Source: CAZLRH01 sp964562015 (GTDB lineage Bacteria > Verrucomicrobiota > Verrucomicrobiia > Opitutales > JABDGR01). Taken from it: 64,000 nt of DNA. Position numbers and translations under genes: made by a program. Numbering within the stretch: the first letter of the stretch is position 1; each line of letters begins with the position of its first letter. Location of the stretch: the NCBI GenBank assembly GCA_964562015.1, contig CAZLRH010000013.1:28356-92355 (forward strand). The letters run 5' to 3'. Below, piece by piece: positions 57,059 through 64,000 of the stretch. A model generated the notes under the pieces. The model had not been told where the DNA came from. It was given only the letters and a program-made list of their open reading frames with translations, and searched no databases.

Positions 57059-59542
57059 TTACCGCCGCCGGCGTTGCCGGTTGCGGCCGCCGTCGCGGTT
57101 GCGCTGGCCTTCGCGCGGTTGTTGTTGCGACCGCTGGGGCGCGGCCGGCCTCGGACCCTGCCGCCGCGGCGGCGCGGAGGGCCGGGAGGACGGCGGGCCG
57201 CCCGGGCGCTTGGCCGCACTGCCGCCTTCGGCCACCACGCGAAAATCAATCTGCCGCTTGAACCGGTCCACCCGCAGCACTTCCACCAGGATTTCCGACC
57301 CCAGCGCGAAGCGCCGCTTCGTGCGCCGCCCGGAGGCTTCCAGCCCGTCGCCGGACACAAAATACAAATCGTCCGCAATCGAGGAAAATGGCACAAAGCC
57401 GTAAGCCATCGATTCGCTGAGTTCGACAAAAAAGCCGTGGTTGCGCACGTCGGTGATGCGCGCGCGGAAGGGCAGGCGGGGTTCGCGTTTCGCTTCGCGC
57501 TCGAAAAACTCGAGCAGTTTCAGCTTCACCGTTTCGCGCTCGGCGTCGGTGCTGTTGCGCTCCGTCAGGCTCAAGTGCCGGCCCAATTGGTGCAATTCCG
57601 CCTGGTCGTACCGCGTGACCGCCGCGCCGGAGGTGTGGCCCTGGCGGGCGAGAAACGCGTCGAATATCCGGTGCACCACGAGGTCCGAGTAGCGGCGAAT
57701 CGGCGAGGTGAAGTGCGCGTAAAACTTTTTGAACAGGCCGTAGTGGCCGTCCACGCTCGCGCGGTAGCACGCCTGCTTGAGGCTCCGCAAAAACTGCGTC
57801 TTCAGCGCGTAGCCCTGCGGGTGGCCCTTGATTTTTTCCAGCAGGCGGACGACTTCGCGGCGCTGGGTGAGGTCGCCCGCGACCACGCCAAACGTCGCGA
57901 GGTGGTCGCGCAATTCATTCAGCTTCTCCGGGTCGGGCTGGTCGTGCACGCGCGAGAGGAACGGCAGGTTCACCTCGTGCAGCGCGCGCGCGACGGCCTC
58001 ATTTGCCATCAACATGTATTCTTCAATCAACTGGTGGCTCTCGTCGTTCTTGATCACTTCGAGGCGGTCGGCGTAACCGTCGGCATCGACAAAAATTTTC
58101 ACCTCGGGAAAGTCGAGGTCGAGGCTGCCTTTTTCCATGCGGGCGTGGCGCAATTGCGCGGCGAAACCCCACAAGGTCCGCGTCGCGTCGCGCAACTCCA
58201 TCAACTCGGCGTCGGTGAGCTCGGCCAGCGCCCGGCCCGTGGCGCCGGTGCTGTGCGCCGCCGGCAGCGGCAATGCCCGAATGATTTCGAGGTCATCCTC
58301 CTTGAGCATCGCGTACGCCTGCCGGTACGTCATGCGCTTGCGGCTGCAAATCACCGTGTTGGCATAATGCGTGTGGCGGATGCGCCCCGCGGCGGTGAAG
58401 GTGAAAAACACGCTCTTGGTCAGGCGGTCCTTGGCCTCGACCAGGCTGCACAGGCCGTTCGACAGCGCGTGCGGCAGCATCGGAATCACGCAACCCACGA
58501 GGTACGTCGAATTCCCGCGCCCGCGTGCGTCACGGTCCAGCGCCGTGCCGGTCCGCACGTACGCACCCACGTCCGCAATGTGCACTCCTATGCGCCATTC
58601 GCCGTTCGGCAGCGGCTCGAGCGAGAGCGCGTCGTCGAAATCCTTCGCGTCATCCGGATCGATGGTGAACGTCAGCAAATGCCGGATGTCCTCGCGGCCC
58701 GTGCGGTCGCGCGGGCGCACTTCCGTCGGCAGCGCGGCCACTTCATGCACCACCGCCTCGGGAAATTCGGGATGCAACTTGTACTTGTGCAACACCGCCT
58801 TGAACTCCGCGCCCGGCGAGTGCGTCGGGCCCAGATTTTCAATGATTTCCCCCACCGGGTTGAGGTGCCGCTGGGTCCATTCCTGCAAGCGCACGATGAC
58901 TTTGTCGCCGGGCTTCGGTGGCGGAAAGACGGAGACCTTGGCCGGATCGGCCACAAGAATATTTTGGACGATGCGGGGATCGTCGGGAATCACGTGCCAG
59001 AACTGGTGGTCGCGGCGCAACGTGCCGGGCAAGGTTTCCGTGGAGCGTTGCAGAATGCGAATCACCCGGCCGAGCCGGGGCGGACCTGCGCCGCGGGCGG
59101 CTTCCACGCGCCAGGGCTTTGGGCGCTTGTTCTCGCGCACGAGCACGCGGTCGGCGTGGAGCGCCGTGCCGGTGTCCTCGGCCGGAATGTGCCAGGGCTC
59201 GCCGCCCACCGGCGTGCCGTCCGCCTTCTCCGGGAAAAACAGGGCCGCGCCGCTTGGGCGGAATTTAATGACCCCCGTGCCCAGGTCCGCATCGTGCGGG
59301 ATAACGTATTGGTCCTGCTTCACCTTGGCCACGAGGCCCTGGTTCAGCAAATGATGGATGAGCGGGCGGAGCTTTTTGGCCTCGCGCGCATCGAGCTTGA
59401 GCGTGTCGCCCAGTTGCTCAACGCGCATGGGGGAATAGTCGGGCTGCCGGAGCAGCGCCAACAGGCGGTCTTCGAGGCTGGGGCGGGCGGGATCACCGGC
59501 CGGTTCGCGGGCGGGAGGATTGGTTTCGTCGGGACGACTCAT
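57059..59542 (-). CDS. rnr: ribonuclease R
   Basis: An 827-aa 3'-5' exoribonuclease. An N-terminal winged-helix region and cold-shock-like OB domains (1-260) precede the RNB catalytic domain, whose metal-binding aspartates are in FTIDPDDAKDFDDAL (about 275-290); SYVxx-like DVGAYVRTGTALD follows. An S1 RNA-binding domain lies at about 690-770 (RARITDVRNHGFFVELSE) and a basic, Arg/Gln-rich tail ends the protein. It degrades structured RNA in the cytoplasm. ATG 59542 was chosen; upstream codons are low-complexity. A long open frame on the opposite strand is a shadow of this GC-rich gene. Confidence 0.95.
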   Translation of the reverse strand: MSRPDETNPPAREPAGDPARPSLEDRLLALLRQPDYSPMRVEQLGDTLKLDAREAKKLRPLIHHLLNQGLVAKVKQDQYVIPHDADLGTGVIKFRPSGAALFFPEKADGTPVGGEPWHIPAEDTGTALHADRVLVRENKRPKPWRVEAARGAGPPRLGRVIRILQRSTETLPGTLRRDHQFWHVIPDDPRIVQNILVADPAKVSVFPPPKPGDKVIVRLQEWTQRHLNPVGEIIENLGPTHSPGAEFKAVLHKYKLHPEFPEAVVHEVAALPTEVRPRDRTGREDIRHLLTFTIDPDDAKDFDDALSLEPLPNGEWRIGVHIADVGAYVRTGTALDRDARGRGNSTYLVGCVIPMLPHALSNGLCSLVEAKDRLTKSVFFTFTAAGRIRHTHYANTVICSRKRMTYRQAYAMLKEDDLEIIRALPLPAAHSTGATGRALAELTDAELMELRDATRTLWGFAAQLRHARMEKGSLDLDFPEVKIFVDADGYADRLEVIKNDESHQLIEEYMLMANEAVARALHEVNLPFLSRVHDQPDPEKLNELRDHLATFGVVAGDLTQRREVVRLLEKIKGHPQGYALKTQFLRSLKQACYRASVDGHYGLFKKFYAHFTSPIRRYSDLVVHRIFDAFLARQGHTSGAAVTRYDQAELHQLGRHLSLTERNSTDAERETVKLKLLEFFEREAKREPRLPFRARITDVRNHGFFVELSESMAYGFVPFSSIADDLYFVSGDGLEASGRRTKRRFALGSEILVEVLRVDRFKRQIDFRVVAEGGSAAKRPGGPPSSRPSAPPRRQGPRPAAPQRSQQQPREGQRNRDGGRNRQRRRR

Positions 59543-59642
59543 GAAAAGGAAAGGTGAAAGTAAGCAGGGAGCAGGAAATGAAAAATGAAATTTGGAAATG
59601 CGAAACGGAAAATGAAATTGAAAATGTAAATACTGCAGGTAG

Positions 59643-59663
59643 GGACGCCTCTCCGAGGCGTCC
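59643..59663. terminator. perfect 8-bp hairpin
   Basis: GGACGCCT and AGGCGTCC pair around CTCCG, preceded by GTAGG. It lies in the ~280-bp gap between RNase R (start 59542) and the DUF5069 gene (stop 59825). It belongs to the same type of short palindromic element as 54561-54582. Confidence 0.5.
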
Positions 59664-59824
59664 GCACTGTAGAAATACAGCACGCAGAAGTATACCACTA
59701 CCTTATATGCAGACTTAGTACCACCACCAAACGCGAGGCCGGTCCGGAGGGTGGAGCGGGAGTCCCGCGTCCGCGGGCCAAAACGGAGGCAACCGCGCCC
59801 GCAGTGTCCACTCCTTCCGAGCCA

Positions 59825-60262
59825 TTACGCAAACACCGGCGGCGTGCGCTGCTCGTCCGCGTCGATGTAATCGAAAAAAGTGAGGATGGGCGGTTGCCGG
59901 TTTTCGAAATGCGATTCCTGGATGCGCGTCCGCAGCCGCGGGGCGGCGCCATCGCGCCAGCCGCGCTTGACCATGAAATCATTCCAGTCCTCGATTTCAT
60001 CCTTGGACGGGTTGCGGCCATTTTTCACGCACCAGGCAAAAACGTCCTCGTCGGTGCCGCCCGCCAGCGTGCGCTGGCTCAACTCGGCGTACTTCACGCC
60101 GAGAAACGCGCAGCAGCGGGCGTCAAAGCCGGTGCCGAGATTCTCGTGGTAGGCGGACGGCAGGGTTTTGGCCGCGTGCAGGCGGATCTTGTCGAGCATG
60201 CGGGCCAGGTAAACCAGGCCGCCAAGTTTGTCATAGGGACTGCGGGGGAAACGGTCATTCAT
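59825..60262 (-). CDS. DUF5069 domain protein
   Basis: A 145-aa protein. FPRSPYDKLGGLVYLARMLDK near the N-terminus (only about residues 5-25), then LGTGFDARCCAFLGVKYAEL and DEDVFAWCVKNGR are the DUF5069 signature. It is small, soluble and of unknown function. Divergent from the bL21-bL27 operon. Confidence 0.85.
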   Translation of the reverse strand: MNDRFPRSPYDKLGGLVYLARMLDKIRLHAAKTLPSAYHENLGTGFDARCCAFLGVKYAELSQRTLAGGTDEDVFAWCVKNGRNPSKDEIEDWNDFMVKRGWRDGAAPRLRTRIQESHFENRQPPILTFFDYIDADEQRTPPVFA

Positions 60263-60546
60263 GGGCAAGGGCTCAAGGTAGCACAATTTTGCCAAAGGGA
60301 AAGGAAGAAGCGGAGATGGGAAGGCGACTGAGGAGGGAAATAAGGAGGCCGTTGAATTTAGATGCAAATAGTTGGCTAAAATGCCCCGCAGGCCTCAGGC
60401 GTCGTCTCTAATCAGCAATTCCCCGTCCCCTCAGCCCCTTCCGTCGCCTCAGTGCCCTCAGTTACCCTTCTTCCCCGCCTGCATTAAAACGCTTGCCTCG
60501 CCCGCCGCCCTTTGCTTACATCAACGGTTTTCCATTTTCTCTTCCC

Positions 60547-60861
60547 ATGAAAGCGACCATTAAGACCCAAGGGCGTCAGTTCATCGTCACCGAGGGCGAC
60601 ATCCTGATTGTAAACCGGTTTCCCAACACCCAGGCGGGTGACGCCGTGGAAATTGGCGACGTGCTGCACGTGGGCGAGGGCGACGCCGCCCGCATCGGTA
60701 CCCCGTTCGTCACCGGCGCCTCCGTGTCCGCCCGTGTCCTCGAAAACAAGCGCGGCGACAAGGTCGACATCTTTAAGAAAAAGCGCCGCAAGCACTACGA
60801 GCGCCGCCGCGGCCACCGCCAGGAACTCTCCGTCATCAAAATCGAAACCATCAAAGCCTAG
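60547..60861 (+). CDS. rplU: 50S ribosomal protein bL21
   Basis: A 104-aa protein: MKATIKTQGRQFIVTEGD, GDVLHVGEGDAARIGTPFV and the basic end FKKKRRKHYERRRGHRQE are typical of bL21. It binds 23S rRNA. It is followed 59 bp later by bL27, the conserved rplU-rpmA operon; obg, often next, is not present here. Confidence 0.97.
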   Translation: MKATIKTQGRQFIVTEGDILIVNRFPNTQAGDAVEIGDVLHVGEGDAARIGTPFVTGASVSARVLENKRGDKVDIFKKKRRKHYERRRGHRQELSVIKIETIKA

Positions 60862-60920
60862 GCCGGCCTCGGGCACTTTGTTTTTTACCTTAAACTTTCC
60901 ACTTTAAACCTCGTTTCGTC

Positions 60921-61178
60921 ATGGCACATAAAAAAGGGCAGGGCACTTCCAAGAACGACCGCGACAGCCGCAGCCAGCGCCTCGGCGTCAAGAAATACGG
61001 CGGCGAATTCGTCCTCGCCGGCAACATCATCATCCGCCAGCGCGGCACCCGCATGCGCCCCGGCGACAATGTCGGCATCGGCCGCGACCACACTTTGTTT
61101 GCCACCGCCGACGGCACCGTGAAATGGGACGCCGCCAAGCGCCGCGTCCACGTCCTTGCCGAAGTCGCCGCGAATTAG
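60921..61178 (+). CDS. rpmA: 50S ribosomal protein bL27
   Basis: An 85-aa protein: MAHKKGQGTSKNDRDSRSQR and GVKKYGGEFVLAGNIIIRQRG, ending VHVLAEVAAN. The N-terminal tail that reaches the peptidyl-transferase centre begins directly with AHKKG, so no Firmicutes-type cleavable extension is present. Confidence 0.97.
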   Translation: MAHKKGQGTSKNDRDSRSQRLGVKKYGGEFVLAGNIIIRQRGTRMRPGDNVGIGRDHTLFATADGTVKWDAAKRRVHVLAEVAAN

Positions 61179-61272
61179 TTCGCGCGGAATAGTTTGGCCT
61201 GGCGCAATTTTAGCGCTTGGGCTTTGAGGCTGGCTGCGTTCACCAAGGCCGGCCTCGTGGTCTTTAATTGTT

Positions 61273-63591
61273 TTAGGGTGTCTGTCCCATTCTGGGATAA
61301 CGGAAGCCGTTGGGCACCCCGTCCGCATTTTCCATGACAATCCCGCCGCCGATGCCCACGTTGGCCAAGAGATCGACCGAGGCCTGATTGAGATCCCGCA
61401 ATATGCGCAGCCGATAGCCGCTGATGTCTCCCAGTTTCGGTTCCTTGTTTTTGGGGTCATTGCTGACCACCAACTCATTCTGGGCCTCGCGCAAGGCCAG
61501 GTAGGCCGCCAGTTTTTGCGGGACCTTGGTCAAGGCGGGCGAGCCGGTTTCCACGTGGAGAATATAGACATTCACCGCTTTGCTTTGCGCCGGCCGCGAG
61601 GAGAGCAAAACCGAATCCGAGTGCGAATTCACGAACGCCAGCGCGGCGGCCGTGTCGGTCAGGGCCGTATTCATGGAGGCAATCGCTTTGGCCATGGTCG
61701 TTTTGTTGCCGGGGGCGGCACTGATGAGGTCGCCCAGACCGCTCTGTAAGTCGGCTTGCGCATTCTGCAAATGCAACAACGTCAGCGCGCGCACATCGGT
61801 GGGCAAGCTGGCGACCACTTTGGGCGCACTCGCGGACAGCCCCGGATTGATTGGATTCAACGGCGTCAACGCGCTGATGGGCGCAGGCTCCCCGCCCGAA
61901 CCTGGAGAGGTTAGTTCGAGATGCGCGTAAATATCGATCAAGGCCGTGCCCACGTCCTGCCGGATTTTGTCGCGGTAGCCGCCGAGATCGCTCCAGATGG
62001 GGCCGCGAAAGTCGGGGTCGGGATTATTCGTCAGCTCGTGATAGGCGGTGTACAACGCGGCAAAGGCCCTCTCCCACTGCGGGGCCTTGCCGGGTTGATG
62101 GCCGGCCGGCATTTCGCTCGGCACGTTGGTGAATCCATCCTCAGGGCCCGGGCCGGTCGGCAAGGCGTCCGCTTCCGGATGAGCTTTGATGAAGGCGATG
62201 GCGGCATCCGTGTTGGCGGCCGCATTATTCACTTCGGCGATAATTTTCGCCCGCCGGGCCACCTGGCCGCCCGCGTTGGCCTTGTCGAGCGCGGCCTGCG
62301 CAATTTGCAACGAGACTTCCACGACGCCTAAATTCGAGAACGCCGATTCCTGCTTGTCGCTATTTGGCGGCTGCGCTTCGGCTACCATCGGGGCGGCTGG
62401 AGCGGGCGGCGGGGACGGCGGAAATATCGCGCTCGATGGGGCGAGGGGCTCGGTCGCGGGCGACGGCGAAGGCATGGCGGGAATAGGCTCTGCCGCGATT
62501 TTGACTGCCGTTGCTGGCGGTGTGGCCGGGGCGTTTGCCGGGCTCTCGGCCAGTTTGGACCAAATGAAAAACATTGTTCCCGCCAACCCAATCACCATTG
62601 CCGCGAGCACGCCGAAGGCGCCCGCGCCAACGAGCCAGGACGGTTTTTTCGCCGCGGGCTGCGGAGTGTTCTGGCCCGCAGAGGCGGAGGTGGCGCCGGT
62701 TTTCGCCGGTGCTGAGGCCGCGGTCTTGGCGACCTCCGAGGAAAGCGTCGCAGCAGCCGTTGCGGTGGAATTCGGCGGACGGGCTGCCGTCACAGGAACA
62801 GGCCCGCCGTCGCGCGCCCGCTGTGCCAGGGCATTGGACGGCGCGGGCGCCAGGGTATTCGGCTTTGTGAGATCGAGAATCCGTTCGTCTCCCCACGAGG
62901 GCGCCGGGGCCTTCATGCCCACGCGCTGCACCGCCCACAGGAAATCGCCGGCCTGGTCCGTGTCTTGCCGCCAGGTCGTGAAAGTGGTGCGCCAGGCGGC
63001 GGACGGCCCCAGCAGGGCGGCCGATTCCCGCAGCAGCCCGAGCAAGCTCGCTTCTTGTTCCGGTTTGCACAAAAGCACGGCTTCGGCGGCCGCGTTGTCT
63101 TCCAGGAGCAAGGCGGCCCGGCCCGCGTGGCCCGTGAGTTGCAGCCAGTTTTGCGCGGGCAGCGCCGGTGTCAGCGCCGGCGGCAAAGCGCGCAAGTCCA
63201 CCAAGTCCGCCGCCTCCAGCCAGCGCGGGGCACCGACCCAGCGGTTCAGCCATCCCGGCCAGCGCAGAAAAATTTCCGCGGGCGAAGGCAGGCCGGCGAC
63301 TTCCATCGGCTCAAGGATGAGATGATGCGCGAGAAAATTCGTGCGCTGCGTATAATCGGTGCCCGCATCCACCAGCCGCGATAGCACGGGGAAACGCGTG
63401 CCTGCGACATCCACTAGGCGAAAAGCGCAAATCACGGGCGCGGGCTGGGTACCGTGCGGATAAACGCTCAAGCCCTCGAGCATGGGCACCAGCCGCTCGC
63501 GCAAATCGCGGTGCCGCGCGACGGTGCAAAATCCGGTGCGGCCCTGGGTCAGCCCCTGCTGGGCGCTGGTGAAGACAAGTTGCCGGGCCAT
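61273..63591 (-). CDS. GAP1-N-like protein with membrane anchor and helical C-terminus
   Basis: A 772-aa protein. Residues 1-240 look like the GAP1-N2 domain: QLVFTSAQQGLTQGRTGFC, YPHGTQPAPVICAFRLVD, DYTQRTNFLAHHLILEP. That domain is known from NTP-dependent conflict systems, often with GTPases, kinases or other signalling proteins. A Pro/Ala-rich linker, a transmembrane segment (VLAAMVIGLAGTMFFIW, about 332-350) and a second linker lead to a helical C-terminal domain (450-772). A kinase-like gene starts divergently 280 bp away, fitting a signalling module. The family call is from memory of the motif and has not been searched. Confidence 0.7.
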   Translation of the reverse strand: MARQLVFTSAQQGLTQGRTGFCTVARHRDLRERLVPMLEGLSVYPHGTQPAPVICAFRLVDVAGTRFPVLSRLVDAGTDYTQRTNFLAHHLILEPMEVAGLPSPAEIFLRWPGWLNRWVGAPRWLEAADLVDLRALPPALTPALPAQNWLQLTGHAGRAALLLEDNAAAEAVLLCKPEQEASLLGLLRESAALLGPSAAWRTTFTTWRQDTDQAGDFLWAVQRVGMKAPAPSWGDERILDLTKPNTLAPAPSNALAQRARDGGPVPVTAARPPNSTATAAATLSSEVAKTAASAPAKTGATSASAGQNTPQPAAKKPSWLVGAGAFGVLAAMVIGLAGTMFFIWSKLAESPANAPATPPATAVKIAAEPIPAMPSPSPATEPLAPSSAIFPPSPPPAPAAPMVAEAQPPNSDKQESAFSNLGVVEVSLQIAQAALDKANAGGQVARRAKIIAEVNNAAANTDAAIAFIKAHPEADALPTGPGPEDGFTNVPSEMPAGHQPGKAPQWERAFAALYTAYHELTNNPDPDFRGPIWSDLGGYRDKIRQDVGTALIDIYAHLELTSPGSGGEPAPISALTPLNPINPGLSASAPKVVASLPTDVRALTLLHLQNAQADLQSGLGDLISAAPGNKTTMAKAIASMNTALTDTAAALAFVNSHSDSVLLSSRPAQSKAVNVYILHVETGSPALTKVPQKLAAYLALREAQNELVVSNDPKNKEPKLGDISGYRLRILRDLNQASVDLLANVGIGGGIVMENADGVPNGFRYPRMGQTP

Positions 63592-63873
63592 GGGAGTAAA
63601 CTAAATCAGTGGGGCTATGAGGCCAGTGCCATCGCCGGGCCCGGGGTATCGGGCCGTCCTTACCTCTCCAAGGATTTGCTATTTCCATTCAACGCCTCAC
63701 GGGCCGGATTGTCCAGTGATTTGTGGCGGCTAACTATCCCATCGCCGCCGGCCCATCGTCGATAGTGTGCCGGTGTCTTTCCCCCCTTGCCAAGCGCGGG
63801 GGAATTATGGCAGAAACTCCCGCGACGCGCGCGCCGGCCCGCCTGGCGCGCAGGAGATGCGTCGCCACCGCCC

Positions 63874-64000
63874 ATGTCCGATTCCAACCTCAGCGCCAAT
63901 TCGGTCCCCCTTGGGCGGGCCTACGAGATTTTGGAAGACAATTCGACGTTCGGCGGCTACACGATTTTGCGCTGCCTGGCGTATGACATGTTGGGCAGCC
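63874..64000 (+). CDS. start of a serine/threonine-kinase-like protein (partial)
   Basis: A frame of 42 codons to the window edge: MSDSNLSANSVPLGRAYEI then LEDNSTFGGYTILRCLAYD and MLGS. The segment GGYTILRCLAYDMLGS aligns with the start of Hanks-type kinases (GYTILRxLGxGGMGxV), but the Gly-rich loop is altered, so the protein may be an atypical kinase or a pseudokinase. The remainder lies outside the window. Confidence 0.5.
   Translation, partial: MSDSNLSANSVPLGRAYEILEDNSTFGGYTILRCLAYDMLGS

Noticed and set aside
56774..59557. 927-codon open frame antisense to RNase R
   Set aside because: RNase R has clear catalytic motifs; the antisense frame is an Arg/Gln/His/Val-rich shadow typical of GC-rich DNA.

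Overview
The window looks like chromosomal DNA from a GC-rich, Gram-negative member of the Planctomycetes-Verrucomicrobia group, most likely Verrucomicrobiota. This rests on gene content: a cytochrome-type DUF1587/1592/1588/1585 protein coupled to a Tat-exported DUF1552 protein, an ECF sigma factor fused to a membrane anchor and short helical repeats, DUF5069-type proteins, secreted GH29 and GH43 glycosidases, a GAP1-N-like protein and very large Ig-repeat secreted proteins. No rRNA gene or complete mobile element is present; one tRNA-Ser(UGA) is.

Layout. (1) 386-6553, minus strand: a tightly coupled eight-gene cassette encoding a KAS III-like enzyme, a thioester-reductase-like dehydrogenase, two acyl carrier proteins, a truncated class II aminoacyl-tRNA-synthetase homologue of the amino acid:[carrier protein] ligase type, two ferritin-like diiron proteins and a membrane-fused methyltransferase. 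This is the best candidate for an undescribed pathway: an amino acid loaded on a carrier protein, oxidised, reductively released and methylated. (2) 7291-13770: the DUF1592/DUF1552 pair, a nucleotidyltransferase with an overlapping small partner, and a DUF72 protein. (3) 14569-21278: the sigma-repeat fusion, a scrambled tandem duplication of small membrane-anchored proteins and a TlpA-like thioredoxin, a methyltransferase and tRNA-Ser. An 18-nt near-direct repeat of the tRNA 3' end lies at 14058. (4) 21617-36212: a TMTC-like membrane protein, a hybrid histidine kinase, a YtrA-type GntR/ABC operon, a GH43 enzyme, a Mn/Fe homeostasis group (DtxR-type regulator, OprB-like porin, Nramp transporter) and an MCE/MlaD protein. 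(5) 36310-45199: C-minus bL36 and bL31, a TPR-like protein, a carbohydrate-active region (esterase, alpha-L-fucosidase) with gene debris, MetW and a dihydrolipoamide acyltransferase. (6) 45369-56455: secreted proteins, including a 2007-residue papain-like protein. (7) 56504-64000: RNase R, two DUF5069-like proteins, bL21-bL27, a GAP1-N-like membrane protein and the start of a kinase-like gene.

Several intergenic sequence families recur. A G-quadruplex-capable repeat occurs six times between 37.5 and 55.5 kb, always with the G-rich strand on +, and several copies sit exactly where gene fragments end. A different element of about 75 bp occurs at 7.0, 11.5 and 14.1 kb. Palindromic hairpins and a 92-bp element with perfect 10-bp inverted termini are also present.

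Starts were chosen by hand from start codons, Shine-Dalgarno-like sequences, overlaps and signal peptides. Family names come from motif recognition by eye; no database search was run.
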